Of a DNA stretch of 64,000 bases, positions 7,733 to 17,262 are shown piece after piece. The stretch comes from G963669295 sp963669295 (GTDB lineage: Bacteria > Bacteroidota > Bacteroidia > Flavobacteriales_D > CALLUQ01). Numbering within the stretch: position 1 is the first letter of the stretch; each line of letters begins with the position of its first letter. The notes beneath the pieces were generated by a model. That model saw only the letters and a list, made by a program, of their open reading frames with translations. It searched no databases and had not been told where the DNA came from. Location: assembly GCA_963669295.1 (NCBI GenBank), contig OY769938.1, positions 4,588,001 through 4,652,000 of the forward strand. Direction: 5' to 3'. The translations under genes and the position numbers were made by a program.

Positions 7733-9628
7733 ATGCGTATTTTATCCTTAATGGTATTGATGCTGCTAGCTACACAAACCTTTGTGCAGGCTCAAGGCAA
7801 AGCAAAAAAACACTTTGAAACGGCAGAAGAACAGTTTGTATTTGGCAATCATCAGGAAGCACTTCAATTGTACAATCAGGCCATCGCTGCTCAAGAGTTT
7901 TACCCTATGGCTTATTACAATCGAGCCATTGTAAAAAATACCATCAACGACCTCGATGGCGCAGTGCAAGATTATACCATTGCCATCCTACAAAACGATA
8001 CTTTCCTCAACGCTTATATTAATAGAGGCAGTATCAAAGACGAATTGGGTGATTATGAAGGGGCGTTGAGCGATTATGCAGAAGCACTGAACATCAATCC
8101 AAAAAGCCCTTTGGCCTACAACAATAGGGGATATACCAAAATTCATATGGGAGAATACGAAGCGGCAGTAGCAGATTTCGATCAGTCGATTGTATATGCC
8201 CCTACTTATATGAAGCCTCACGTGAATAAAATGGAGGCGCTGGAGCAAATGGGGAAGTTGCAACAGTCGCTAGAAGTGGGGGATGAGCTGGTTGCCATGT
8301 ATCCTGAAGAAGCATCGGCCTATTACAATAGAGGGCATGTGAAAGAGCAGTTAAAGGACAATCTTGGGGCCCTAAATGACTACGACAAAGCCATCGTTCT
8401 TAAGCCCGATTACTTTGAAGCATACCTTACTCGCGCGAGGTTTAAAGACGATGTGGGAGGAGATAATCGGGGAGCTATTGCCGATTGCAACAAAGCCATT
8501 GCATTAAACCCCAACAGTGCAAGGGCTTATAACCAGCGCAGTAGACCGAAGTACGACTTGCAAGACTACCAGGGAGTAATTGCCGACTGTTCGAAAGCCA
8601 TTGAGTTGGATAGCACTTATTACGAAGCGCTAGTAATGCGTGGAAATTGCTATGATATTTTAGGCAGCTTTGCAGACGCTGTTGCTGACTACGACCGCGC
8701 CATTTCGATACGCAACGATGATGGAGATGTATACTACCAAAAATCGGTAGCTTTTATTGGCCAACGCGACTTTGCGGGAGCAGCAAGGGCTATTGACCCT
8801 TACCTAATGGTTCGTCCTGACGATTTGAGGCTGTTGAACCAACGCGGACACTGTAGGCTGGAGTCTAAAAACCATGAAGGAGCATTGGCAGATTTTTCGC
8901 ACATGATAGAGGTAGATACTACTGCCGCTGGTGGATACTATGGCATGGGGTTGGCTTATAATGCTTTAAATCAGCAGGAAAAAGCCTGCGAAGAAATGTT
9001 CAATGCGATCAATTATGGGGTGATGCAAGCGCGTAGCTACTTGATGAGGAATTGCGAAGGAGTGCTGAAAGACAAGAAATTCAACGCTTTTTATTACAAT
9101 GCATTGGCCATAGAGTTGGAGCTTCAGCAAAAGTACGAGGAAGCCATTAACAATTACAACAAGGCCATCGATTACCTGCCCAACAATGCCATTGCTTATT
9201 ATAACCGGGGCAAAACCAAGCGAAGGATGGGTAACTTTAAAGGAGCCATAGAAGATTATATGATAGCCGTTAAATATGAGCCTAAATTCTCCGACGCTTA
9301 CCTTTCGGCTGGCATAGCCCAATACTACCTTACCGGACCAGTGGATGCCGAACCGTATTATTTACAAGCCATTGAGGCCGACACTACCAACCCTAAAGCG
9401 TATTTTAACCTGGCAGTGGTAAAGGCAGAACAGAAAATGTATCAAGAAGCCATAACGCAATTTGACAAGGCCATTTATTACGATGCTAAATACATAAAAG
9501 CATACATGGCTGCTGCAGAGTGCTACCTGGAACTGGGCGATAAGAAATCAGCCTGTTATCACTACCAAAAGGCAGATGAATTGGGCAATGGCGAAGCTGC
9601 GGTGAAGGCCATCATGCACTGCGATTAA
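7733..9628 (+). CDS. Secreted tetratricopeptide-repeat protein
   Basis: A 631-residue protein with a signal peptide (cleavage after about residue 20, FVQAQ) followed by roughly 16 consecutive TPR units to the end. Typical units read AYYNRGxxKxxLxDxxGALxDYxKAIxLxP, e.g. near residues 100, 195, 230, 265 and 490; W/Y, G, Y, A and P positions of the TPR consensus are clear. No catalytic or anchoring domain is visible, so it is a periplasmic or surface protein-protein interaction scaffold. A region near 415-450 (ACEEMFNAINYGV, YLMRNC) lacks the repeat pattern. Transcribed alone, with a strong hairpin after it. Confidence 0.85.
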   Translation: MRILSLMVLMLLATQTFVQAQGKAKKHFETAEEQFVFGNHQEALQLYNQAIAAQEFYPMAYYNRAIVKNTINDLDGAVQDYTIAILQNDTFLNAYINRGSIKDELGDYEGALSDYAEALNINPKSPLAYNNRGYTKIHMGEYEAAVADFDQSIVYAPTYMKPHVNKMEALEQMGKLQQSLEVGDELVAMYPEEASAYYNRGHVKEQLKDNLGALNDYDKAIVLKPDYFEAYLTRARFKDDVGGDNRGAIADCNKAIALNPNSARAYNQRSRPKYDLQDYQGVIADCSKAIELDSTYYEALVMRGNCYDILGSFADAVADYDRAISIRNDDGDVYYQKSVAFIGQRDFAGAARAIDPYLMVRPDDLRLLNQRGHCRLESKNHEGALADFSHMIEVDTTAAGGYYGMGLAYNALNQQEKACEEMFNAINYGVMQARSYLMRNCEGVLKDKKFNAFYYNALAIELELQQKYEEAINNYNKAIDYLPNNAIAYYNRGKTKRRMGNFKGAIEDYMIAVKYEPKFSDAYLSAGIAQYYLTGPVDAEPYYLQAIEADTTNPKAYFNLAVVKAEQKMYQEAITQFDKAIYYDAKYIKAYMAAAECYLELGDKKSACYHYQKADELGNGEAAVKAIMHCD

Positions 9629-9650
9629 CCACGAGCATTTAAAGCAAAAA

Positions 9651-9683
9651 CAAAGCATCAGTTCTAAAAGAGCTGATGCTTTG
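9651..9683. terminator. Terminator hairpin between convergent genes
   Basis: Fourteen-base stem (9651-9664 with 9670-9683, one G-T pair) and a TAAAA loop, lying between the TPR gene and the convergent adhesin gene. Confidence 0.7.
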
Positions 9684-9714
9684 TTGGATTAGGTGTTATG
9701 GTAATGGGGTACTC

Positions 9715-12700
9715 TTAGCGAATCAAAGTAACGTGTCCCATGTATTCGTGTCGTTCGCCCTTTCCATCGGTTACGAGCAAACGCCATACATAAATGCCTT
9801 GTTGTGCTGCCTCTCCCTTATGGGTACCTCCCCATGCAAATCCTGGGTCATTGGCTTCAAAAATTAACTCTCCCCACCGGTTAAAGATCATGAACTCATA
9901 ATCAAGCGGGGTAAAGTTCAATACTGGTGCAAAGTACGAGTTGATACCGTCACCATCAGGAGTAAAGGCGTTGGGCACAAATACCAACTCTTCGTCTTCT
10001 ATCACTACATCGTAACACACTGTATCTACGCAACCATTGGCTGTTTCTGCCACCAGGCATACCTGGTAGGTTTCTGGCACTTCAGGAAACACAAAACTGG
10101 GGTGCATTTCGGTAGAGGTACCCAACGAATCGAAGTACCAGGTATAGGTAACACCGTTTACCGTAGTATTGGTGAAATTAATGGTTGGATCGAGAATAGT
10201 GGTTGGGTTAGGCAACCAATTGAAATCGGGAGTTGGGAAGTCATGTACACAAATCATACTGGGTATGGTAGTGTCTCCCACACAACCGTCGGCAGAAGTT
10301 ACTACAAGGGTGATGTCGTAACAACCCGGCACTACAAAGTTTTGGCTGGGGTTACAGTCGGTCGACCACCCATTGCCAAAGGTCCAATCGCAGGTGCCTG
10401 CAATGGCTGTTGTATTGGTAAAGTTCACCATTACCGGGAAACATCCTTGCGAAGTGTCTGCAGTAAAGGTAACCACCGGTGTTGGTGAAACAGTTACCAC
10501 AATGGTGTCATTCATTGTTGGAGTAGAACAACCATCACTTGAGGTAATATAATACGATGTGGTGCTTGTTGGTGTTACTGTTACCGTTGAGGTGTTAGCC
10601 GTCCACCCGTTGCCGCCATTATCGGTCCAACTGAAGCCGTATGGAGCTCCCATGCCACCCGAAACGTTGGCGTTGAGTACTACCTGCTCTCCACCACAAA
10701 TAGAAGTGTCGTTCGACACGGTCATCTGCAGAGCAGGGAAGAAGTCTACTGTTGCGGTATCGGGCAGTGCAATACAACCATTGGCATCGGTAATGGCAAC
10801 GATGTAATCGGTGGTTGCTCCTGGAGTTACATTGATGGTTTGTGTGTTCCCACCATTGTCCCAGTTAAAAGTAAATGGAGATATGCCATTGCTTACATTA
10901 GCTACCAATGCAGCGCTTCCTCCAATACAAATGGTGGTATCGCTTACAGTAACTACTATTTGTGGCGGCTCGTTTATTATAACGGTATCCACTATTGCAC
11001 ATAAACTATCTACTACTTCTACATAATAAATGCCTGCACACAAGTTGGATGCTGTTGCTGTGGTTTGACCAATGGGAGCATTGTTTTCGTCCAGCCAATT
11101 GTACGTTACCGTGCCATAGCTGTTAGAAGGGGTTGCATTGGCAGTACCATTACAATCGGCAAAGCAAGCTACATCAGTTCCATTTGAAGTAACCAGCAAA
11201 CAGCAAGGACCTGCGCCCACGGTAACTACACTATCTGTTTGACACCCCAGGTTAAGGTCAACTAAGGTAAGGGTATAGTTGCCTGGAGAAAGGTTGCTAA
11301 AAGTACCATTGCCTTGTGCCACTCCATTAATTTCATAACTAAAAGGGCCACCACCAACGGGAGTGAGTACAATGTTTCCATCGCCAGCACCTAAACAACT
11401 TTCATCGGTAATGGTTAATGTCATTTGTGGCCCACCAATAGCAGTGATACTTACCGAGTCTATGGCAGTACAGCCATTGGCATCGGTTACTGTAACAGCA
11501 TAGATGCCTGAGCAAAGATTGGCCGCTGTTTGTGTAGTTTGGTTGGCTGCATTAGCATCCCATTGATAAGTATATGGTGCGGTACTTCCTGCTCCCATGT
11601 TAACCTGTGCCAGTCCGTTACATTGTCCGCAATCTTCTGGAGTAGGGATGAAGGATAGTGTAGGCTCATCCACAATGGTTAAATTGATGGTATCGGTAAC
11701 CAATTGTCCACCACACAGTGGATAGCTGATCACAATTTGAATGCTTTCGGCTCCTTCGGCTATGCCATCAAACAACCCGGGAATGGTAACTGTTTCAATG
11801 GTATCGAACGCTGCAAAAGTCACATCTGTTGGAGGTACATAATCTACAGTTGAAGTAGCTGTACCCAAAAGGGTATCTATAGTAACGGTAAACACATTGG
11901 TAGAGTCTCCATCGCGAATCAATTCAAATTCTCCATCAAAACATCCTTCTACCACGGTATCGTTAATCATGTTGACAGAAATAGAGCTTCCATTAGGGCA
12001 AGTTAGCCCCTGGTAGGTCAAAAATACTCCAGAGTCGTAAGAGTGATCCACTGCATCGGCAATGGCGATTTTCATGTGGTATGTTTGACAGGCTTGTACA
12101 GCTGCTTTAGCGGTAAGTGGCACCGTTAATCCATTGTAGCGCACAATGGTACTATCGCCACAGTGTGCTGGAGGAGGATTGTTCCAGCAATCGTCACCTA
12201 CGCCATTGTTAACATAATAAGCACAATTAGTACAAGGACCATTGTTGGCAATTCCATTGTTTACATTATCAATAGATACTGGGGTATTGGTGCCAGGAAT
12301 GGTTGCAATGTTAATGGCGTTGTTAGAATATGGTCCGTTGATGCCAGGGCCACTTAAAAAGAAGGCAAATACATCGTTGTAAGATCCTACAAAGTTGGGG
12401 TATTCTTCCGATGCAAATACATAATTAATTTCCAGGGTATCACAAGTGGGCATGATGTCGAACTCAAGAATACAAACATCGTTAGTTGCTCCAGGGTCGA
12501 TGGCTGTTAAGTCGGGGTCGTTAGTAATGGTTCCCCACGACCAACTGGCCAGGTCACCACTGTTTGGACCAGCAGCGCCAAACATGGCAAAACCACCGCC
12601 ACCACCACCACAAACTACTACACCAGTATATAAACTACCAGCAGGAATTGGACCACCGGTACCAAAACCACCCACATTGGCAATGATGTTAAAGTTATCG

Positions 12701-13185
12701 TCCATCAATTCATAAGAGTGTTCGGCTTCATCGCATCCCGGGCCTCCAGAAGTAACGTATACCAACTCCAATTGCTGGCCATCGCCAACAATAAGGTTAA
12801 AATTGGTAGACCCCCATGTAGAATTTTCTGAGTAGGTACCAGTAAGTACTCCATCTAAATACACTTCAATAGCACCGCAGGTCCAACCGTCGTTGCCAGT
12901 GTCGTAAAGACTTAATGAATACACACAGGAATTGGGAGGAGCTTCGGCCAACCCGGTAGTGAGTAATATACCATTGTTAATACCAACGTTGGAGTTACTA
13001 CCATCAAATGTAGCATAGGCTCCATTCGAACAATTGATAGTGGCATTGGAGAAGATAACCCCTCCGCCCGAAATATTGTTCACCAAGTCGGTGGCAGTTA
13101 CATTAGTATTAGTAGTTAATTGTGCTAAGCCAGAAGTGGCACACAAAAAAGTAGAGAGAAAAAGCAATTGTTTCAATGCTTTCAT
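9715..13185 (-). CDS. Large secreted adhesin-like protein, choice-of-anchor L, PKD repeats, type B T9SS sorting domain
   Basis: A 1156-residue exported protein. Signal peptide 1-21. A choice-of-anchor L domain opens the mature part (TDLVNNISGGGVIFSNATI, then GINNGILLTTG) and continues to FASEEYPNFVGSYNDVFAFFLSG near residue 275. Then come a Calx-like stretch (about 405-510), several SprB-like/immunoglobulin-type repeats (TVTDANGCTA, ITDANGCIA) and PKD domains near 900-1070 (NFTNTT, TWYFDSLGTSTEMHPSFVF). The final 85 residues, VPNAFTPDGDGINSYFAP to GHVTLIR, are the gliding-motility-associated C-terminal (CHU_C, TIGR04131) sorting domain. Expected on the cell surface via type IX secretion. Ligand unknown. 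Confidence 0.9.
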   Translation of the reverse strand: MKALKQLLFLSTFLCATSGLAQLTTNTNVTATDLVNNISGGGVIFSNATINCSNGAYATFDGSNSNVGINNGILLTTGLAEAPPNSCVYSLSLYDTGNDGWTCGAIEVYLDGVLTGTYSENSTWGSTNFNLIVGDGQQLELVYVTSGGPGCDEAEHSYELMDDNFNIIANVGGFGTGGPIPAGSLYTGVVVCGGGGGGFAMFGAAGPNSGDLASWSWGTITNDPDLTAIDPGATNDVCILEFDIMPTCDTLEINYVFASEEYPNFVGSYNDVFAFFLSGPGINGPYSNNAINIATIPGTNTPVSIDNVNNGIANNGPCTNCAYYVNNGVGDDCWNNPPPAHCGDSTIVRYNGLTVPLTAKAAVQACQTYHMKIAIADAVDHSYDSGVFLTYQGLTCPNGSSISVNMINDTVVEGCFDGEFELIRDGDSTNVFTVTIDTLLGTATSTVDYVPPTDVTFAAFDTIETVTIPGLFDGIAEGAESIQIVISYPLCGGQLVTDTINLTIVDEPTLSFIPTPEDCGQCNGLAQVNMGAGSTAPYTYQWDANAANQTTQTAANLCSGIYAVTVTDANGCTAIDSVSITAIGGPQMTLTITDESCLGAGDGNIVLTPVGGGPFSYEINGVAQGNGTFSNLSPGNYTLTLVDLNLGCQTDSVVTVGAGPCCLLVTSNGTDVACFADCNGTANATPSNSYGTVTYNWLDENNAPIGQTTATASNLCAGIYYVEVVDSLCAIVDTVIINEPPQIVVTVSDTTICIGGSAALVANVSNGISPFTFNWDNGGNTQTINVTPGATTDYIVAITDANGCIALPDTATVDFFPALQMTVSNDTSICGGEQVVLNANVSGGMGAPYGFSWTDNGGNGWTANTSTVTVTPTSTTSYYITSSDGCSTPTMNDTIVVTVSPTPVVTFTADTSQGCFPVMVNFTNTTAIAGTCDWTFGNGWSTDCNPSQNFVVPGCYDITLVVTSADGCVGDTTIPSMICVHDFPTPDFNWLPNPTTILDPTINFTNTTVNGVTYTWYFDSLGTSTEMHPSFVFPEVPETYQVCLVAETANGCVDTVCYDVVIEDEELVFVPNAFTPDGDGINSYFAPVLNFTPLDYEFMIFNRWGELIFEANDPGFAWGGTHKGEAAQQGIYVWRLLVTDGKGERHEYMGHVTLIR

Positions 13186-13651
13186 ATTACCATTTTATTA
13201 GTAGAGCGAGTTTTGTCCCATAGACTCAGAAGATTCATTTTGGTTGCTTTATGCTGTTATATTATTGATTCACATATGCCATCAAAATAGCATTCCTGTA
13301 GCCTTACATTACTTAAGATTTAACTTTATTGTTAAATGCTAAACTCATATTTCGCTGGAAACTGAAAGTCAAACCTTGTTTTTTTGTGAAGGTGGTGTTG
13401 ATTTCTATAGCGCACATGATTAATGAATCACTTGTTTTACAGAATGTTGGGGTGTTTTTTTATAAGAATGTCACCCGGGGTTTGATAGGAGCGTTTTTAA
13501 TTGGAAACTGAGGGTTTACAAGAACGAATAAATGGAAGCAAGGTAGGTTTAAGCGGCCATTTATTCAAAAAACATGGATAATGCCTGGTTGTAAGAGGGA
13601 AATGAAATGGCGTATTATATGATTCCTAACAGGTGGGAATTGATAAAAATA
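13186..13651. other. Gene-free interval
   Basis: About 470 bases upstream of the adhesin gene. The only reading frame of note (60 codons at 13329-13511) has no recognisable motif, no homology signature and an irregular composition; I treat it as chance. Probably holds the adhesin promoter, but I see no exact TAnnTTTG box. Confidence 0.5.
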
Positions 13652-13677
13652 AAAGCCACTGAAATTTCAGTGGCTTT
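13652..13677 (-). terminator. Terminator of the MORN-repeat gene
   Basis: A perfect 26-base palindrome AAAGCCACTGAAA/TTTCAGTGGCTTT located 40 bases downstream of the minus-strand stop. Confidence 0.7.
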
Positions 13678-13717
13678 CAACAGATCATACTAAACTCGCC
13701 TAAAAGTTGTTTTTGAT

Positions 13718-14374
13718 CTAGAAGTATTTCTTTTCGATGAGCTCTCCTTTTTCGTAGGTTTCTTCTTTTGCCTGTCGGCCATCTTCTAGCCAGTACAACC
13801 ACTTGCCTTCTTTTCTATAGTTGGCGTAGTTGCCTTCACGCTTTTTATTGCCGTTTTTATAGTAAGTAGTCATTAATCCATCAGGAAAGCTGTTGTGGTA
13901 ATGTGCTACTTCTTTCAGGTGGCCATCATTATAATAATCTTTCCATTCGCCTGATAAGCTTCCATCGGTATAGTTACCTTCTACCCAAAGTTTTCCATTT
14001 ACATGATACAAGGTGGAAGCTCCATGCTTTTGACCATTTACATACGATACTTCTGAAAGCAATTGGCCATTTTCATACCATTGCTTTTCCATGCCATTAG
14101 CACTCTTGTTAGAATAATGTCCTTCAAAATACTTGGTGCCATTTTCAAAGTAAATACTTAAAGTACTGTCGATGTACCCATCTTTGAAATAGGTTTCAAT
14201 TTTAATGTTGCCATTGTCGTAGTGTTCAACATAATGTCCATCAGGCATGCTTTCGATGTACTGTAGATCAACTTTTTTAAGCATAGCATCCCAGTACTCG
14301 GTGCTTTTCTTGTTGTCCTGGGCAAAGGAGCAAAAGAAAATGGTAGTGAGTAAAAGTGTGAATAGCGTTTTCAT
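13718..14374 (-). CDS. Secreted MORN-variant (YwqK-like) repeat protein
   Basis: A 218-residue protein with a signal peptide (SFAQ, about 1-18) and about seven MORN-variant repeats of 22-24 residues, of the form YxNGxxxxxGxYxxGxxxGxWxxY: e.g. HYDNGNIKIETYFKDG, YENGQLLSEVSYVNG, HVNGKLWVEGNYTDG, YKNGNKKREGNYANY. Databases call this family 'YwqK family antitoxin' after one member, but there is no toxin gene here and I would not infer a toxin-antitoxin role. Function unknown; envelope location. Monocistronic with its own terminator. Confidence 0.8.
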   Translation of the reverse strand: MKTLFTLLLTTIFFCSFAQDNKKSTEYWDAMLKKVDLQYIESMPDGHYVEHYDNGNIKIETYFKDGYIDSTLSIYFENGTKYFEGHYSNKSANGMEKQWYENGQLLSEVSYVNGQKHGASTLYHVNGKLWVEGNYTDGSLSGEWKDYYNDGHLKEVAHYHNSFPDGLMTTYYKNGNKKREGNYANYRKEGKWLYWLEDGRQAKEETYEKGELIEKKYF

Positions 14375-14619
14375 GAGTAAAGTAGGTGTGTCTTTTAGAT
14401 GGTTTTGAATTGTAAGAACCCAAACTTATGAAAATCAATTCATTAATTTATAGAACACAAAAACAGATATTTCCTAAGTTTGAACTCTCAGGTTTTTTGT
14501 CATTGCATAGCAACTCCATCAGTGTCAATTTTTTATCGACGAATGGAATGATTGTCGTGTTTAGTTCTTAACAAAGGCTTGTGATAATGTTTAAATCCTA
14601 ACAGTTAGAGGTTTTTGCT

Positions 14620-15042
14620 ATGAAATGGATATTTACAATAACTTGTTGTTTATTAACGACATACATTATGAGTCAGTCGACATTCGATGCCATTGCCGCT
14701 ACAATGGCTACCCAACAAAAAAAGTGGAATTCAGGAGACATTGATGGCTTCATGGAGAGCTATTGGAAGTCAGATTCACTAAAGTTTGTAAGCAAGAAGG
14801 GGGTAACTTATGGTTGGGAAAATACCAGGGCCAACTACCACAAGTCATACCCGGATAAGGCACGTATGGGAATCCTCGAATTCACGATAAAGTCGCACGA
14901 ACTGGTAGATGACAATAATGTTATTACCATAGGCCAGTGGCAGTTGCATTACCCAGAAGCGCCAACGGTGGGTGGTTATTTTACATTATGGTGGAAAAAG
15001 ATGGATGGTGAGTGGTTGATTGTGATGGACCATACCAGCTGA
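14620..15042 (+). CDS. Secreted DUF4440/SnoaL-like (NTF2-fold) protein
   Basis: A 140-residue protein with an N-terminal signal (about 1-18, ending IMSQ) and one NTF2-fold domain of the DUF4440 type: MATQQKKWNSGDIDGFMESYW, then TYGWENTRANYHKSYPD, and the closing strands FTLWWKKMDGEWLIVMDHTS, which is the diagnostic 'W-x-I-x-x-D-H-x-S' end. Such domains bind small molecules or act as chaperone-like subunits; catalytic function cannot be assigned. A hairpin follows the stop. Confidence 0.8.
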   Translation: MKWIFTITCCLLTTYIMSQSTFDAIAATMATQQKKWNSGDIDGFMESYWKSDSLKFVSKKGVTYGWENTRANYHKSYPDKARMGILEFTIKSHELVDDNNVITIGQWQLHYPEAPTVGGYFTLWWKKMDGEWLIVMDHTS

Positions 15043-15050
15043 AAAAGAAA

Positions 15051-15073
15051 CTGTCCCGAAGTTATCGGGACAG
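15051..15073 (+). terminator. Hairpin after DUF4440 gene
   Basis: CTGTCCCGA/TCGGGACAG stem with loop AGTTA, eight bases after the stop; the following bases are not a T run, so this is a weak terminator. Confidence 0.55.
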
Positions 15074-15646
15074 TAAGTAGAAGAAGGCACTCTCAAACCT
15101 ATCTTCACAACATTAAAGTTATCTAACCTAATCCAAACTTTAGCACTTTAATGCTTAAAACAGAACCAATTTTTAATAGATAAAAATTGAACAACTCTCG
15201 ACACTAATTTAGCAGGATTAAAGGTTGAGTATTAAAAAATTACACCAGCCGTAATGTTTACTCGTTGAATGAACATAAACTCTCGTTAAAAGGATTTAGA
15301 TCAGGAAAACAGGAGTTTAACAAATGCAAAAGCCGCCCATTAAGGCGGCTCTTCATCAAGAGAAAGTACCTTAGCCCCACGGTACAGTCTCTCAATATTG
15401 TTAAAGTCTACTTTAACGGTGCGGTCAAAAAGTATGATTGGGGTTAATGACCACGTTTATTACGTAACGGTTTTAAACAGGGTTTGTTGTCGACTGTGAA
15501 TAACTTTAAGTGATTTTTAACATTTATTGGCGATTCAAGGGGTAGCAATGTTTTTGATCCCAGGTATTTACCGGCTGCGTAATCACGGTGATAAAATTGT
15601 GGATGCTTAAAGAGAATTGCAGGAAGGCGATGGATAACAATGCTTG
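15074..15646. other. Gene-free interval with one minus-strand hairpin
   Basis: About 570 bases without a convincing gene. A hairpin AGCCGCC/GGCGGCT at 15331-15350 is followed, on the minus strand, by TTTT, and could terminate minus-strand transcription from the beta-lactamase gene. A 60-codon + strand frame (15265-15447) shows no recognisable features. Confidence 0.5.
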
Positions 15647-16387
15647 CTATTTTTGTTGTAGTAATTGTAGGGTATGTTCGATCAGTTCCAGGTTGCCTGT
15701 TGCTCCATGACCAGGGATAATAGCATTGGCATTTCCATATCTTTTTAAGAGGAGGTGGAGTGTATTGGGCCATGCCTCCACATTGCCATCATTGGTATAA
15801 CCTAACCCCTTAGCATCAACTGGTCTCACCATGCATCCAGCAAACAAAATACGATCGGAAGGCACCCAGGCCACAATGTTGTCGATGCTGTGTGCTTGAC
15901 CAGGGTAATAGCAATGAATGCTTAAGTCATTGAGATCAATGTGTAATGAATCACGAAAGGTTTGTCGAGTAGTAGGCAATTGTTCTTTGCGCAAGCACTC
16001 GTTGGTCAAATCATGCGATACCGATTCTATTTTAAACCGATGAATGCTTTTGAGCCCTGCTGTGCAGTCTTCGTGCCAATGGTTAGGCACAAACCCTTTT
16101 ACATTTATGTGCATAGAATCGCGGAGAAAGTAGAGTAATTTTTGAGTGAGTGAGTCGCTCATTGGCGTATCAAAAAGATAGGCATTTTGTTGGTTTACCA
16201 CCAGCATGCCATTGCAAAGAATACGTCCCCATTGAGGCAACTCGTGGTAAGAGGAGTGTACGTATACATGCTCAGATAACGGCACCAGGTAGATGTCTTT
16301 AGAGATCACAATGGTGTCTTGATTTTGCCCCATGCCATTGAGCCAGATGAACAATATTGTAATGATTAATGTCGTTTTTATAGGCAC
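15647..16387 (-). CDS. Subclass B1-like metallo-beta-lactamase fold hydrolase
   Basis: A 246-residue periplasmic MBL-fold protein, counted from a GTG at 16387 that puts a clean signal peptide (PIKTTLIITILFIWLNGMGQ) at the N-terminus. An ATG at 16456 gives 23 more residues but overlaps the divergent gene start. Zinc ligands of the B1 subclass are all present: H-W-H-E-D at 103-107 (sites 116/118/120), AHS (196), the Cys in FAGCMVRP (221) and PGHG (263). AGCMVRPVDAKGLGYTNDGNVEAW is the B1-specific region. It probably hydrolyses beta-lactams; actual spectrum and expression cannot be told from sequence. No mobile element is nearby, so it is likely intrinsic. Confidence 0.82.
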   Translation of the reverse strand: MPIKTTLIITILFIWLNGMGQNQDTIVISKDIYLVPLSEHVYVHSSYHELPQWGRILCNGMLVVNQQNAYLFDTPMSDSLTQKLLYFLRDSMHINVKGFVPNHWHEDCTAGLKSIHRFKIESVSHDLTNECLRKEQLPTTRQTFRDSLHIDLNDLSIHCYYPGQAHSIDNIVAWVPSDRILFAGCMVRPVDAKGLGYTNDGNVEAWPNTLHLLLKRYGNANAIIPGHGATGNLELIEHTLQLLQQK

Positions 16388-16430
16388 ACTACAAGGTAAA
16401 GAAATTATACCGCTAAAAGAGAATAAACAG

Positions 16431-16438
16431 TACTTTTG
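16431..16438 (+). promoter_or_regulatory. -7 box TACTTTTG of the DCC gene
   Basis: Exact TAnnTTTG match nine bases before the ATG at 16448. It also argues that a TTG at 16436, inside the box, is not the start codon. Confidence 0.55.
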
Positions 16439-16447
16439 TATTCTGTC

Positions 16448-16861
16448 ATGGTACATACGAAAGAGGAAATAGATCGCCCCATTGTATTTTTTGATGGTTA
16501 CTGTGGTTTATGTAACCGCTCGGTTAATTTTTTAATGAAACGAGATAAGAAGAATGCATTGTATTTTGCTCCGCTACAGGGGCAAACTGCTGAGGCATTG
16601 TTTCACCATGGTGAGTTGGAGCTTTATGATTCAATTGTATTGTATTACAACGAAAGGGTTTATTATCGTTCTACAGCAATTCTTAAATTGTTGTTGTTGA
16701 TTGGGCGAGGCTGGCAATTGATGGGAATCTTTTTTATTATTCCTTCATTTATTCGAAATGCCTTGTATGAATTCATTGCCAAAAATAGATTGAAATGGTT
16801 TGGCAAGCGTGAAACTTGTAGAATGCCCACTCCCGAAGAACGGGATAAGATCTTACCATAA
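16448..16861 (+). CDS. DCC family (DUF393) thiol-disulfide oxidoreductase-like protein
   Basis: A 137-residue protein of the DCC family, named for its D-x-x-C-x-x-C motif: here IVFFDGYCGLCNRSVNF at about residues 11-27. The conserved middle (DSIVLYYNERVYYRSTAILKLL) and a hydrophobic helix (LLLLIGRGWQLMGIFFIIPSFIRNALYEFIAKNR) followed by R-x4-C near 124 are family features. Members are predicted to be thioredoxin-like redox proteins; substrate unknown. Start ATG at 16448 chosen because the promoter box overlaps upstream alternatives. Divergent from the beta-lactamase with about 60 bases between. Confidence 0.85.
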   Translation: MVHTKEEIDRPIVFFDGYCGLCNRSVNFLMKRDKKNALYFAPLQGQTAEALFHHGELELYDSIVLYYNERVYYRSTAILKLLLLIGRGWQLMGIFFIIPSFIRNALYEFIAKNRLKWFGKRETCRMPTPEERDKILP

Positions 16862-16909
16862 AAAAAGCGCAAGATTTTGAAACAAGTTCAAAATGACATG
16901 CGCTTTTTT
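16861..16909. terminator. Bidirectional terminator between convergent genes
   Basis: Outer stem AAAAAAGCGCA/TGCGCTTTTTT with an inner ATTTTGAA/TTCAAAAT stem; serves the DCC gene and the convergent YegP gene. Confidence 0.75.
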
Positions 16910-16926
16910 AATAGGTCAATTATCAA

Positions 16927-17262
16927 TTAATCAGTTTGGTCATCGATAGGAGCAATAGGAGCATTTTCCATGACCGATTCAATGCCATTATCCATAGCAG
17001 CTACAGAGTTATACATTTCACTGCGCCCAATGGTTTGACGGTTTTTAGCTTTTAACAGGAAATAGTAGTGGTCTCCAGATTCACAGCGTTCGTACTGTTC
17101 TGGATCAGGGGCATTTTCTTTTACCGATTCGATACCGTTCAATGCTCCACCTTTGGCTTTGTACCCTTCGCTGGTAAGGATGGTTTGTCCATTCTTTGCC
17201 GTTAGCCTGAAGTAATACTCATCGTCTTTTCCTAAAAAAAGCTCAAATTTTGGATTGTTCAT
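16927..17262 (-). CDS. YegP family (DUF1508) protein
   Basis: A 111-residue cytoplasmic protein of two tandem DUF1508 units: FELFLGKDDEYYFRLTAKNGQTILTSEGY (about 6-34) with GGALNGIESVKENA, repeated as YYFLLKAKNRQTIGRSEMY with AAMDNGIESVMENAP. The two copies share the F/Y-F-x-L-x-A-x-N-x-Q-x-I pattern. Function unknown; YegP-like proteins are linked to stress conditions in other bacteria. An inverted repeat ACGTTA-6 nt-TAACGT lies about 35 bases upstream of the start (17294-17311) and could be an operator, but this is only a weak suggestion. Confidence 0.88.
   Translation of the reverse strand: MNNPKFELFLGKDDEYYFRLTAKNGQTILTSEGYKAKGGALNGIESVKENAPDPEQYERCESGDHYYFLLKAKNRQTIGRSEMYNSVAAMDNGIESVMENAPIAPIDDQTD

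Noticed and set aside
13329..13511. 60-codon + strand frame in the gap after the adhesin promoter
   Set aside because: No start context, no motif, and composition like the noncoding surroundings.
13718..14374. Toxin-antitoxin interpretation of the YwqK-like proteins (also 48395-48889)
   Set aside because: The family label comes from one member; both proteins here are exported and have no toxin partner.
15265..15447. 60-codon + strand frame
   Set aside because: Spans a hairpin and shows no recognisable features; no promoter box.
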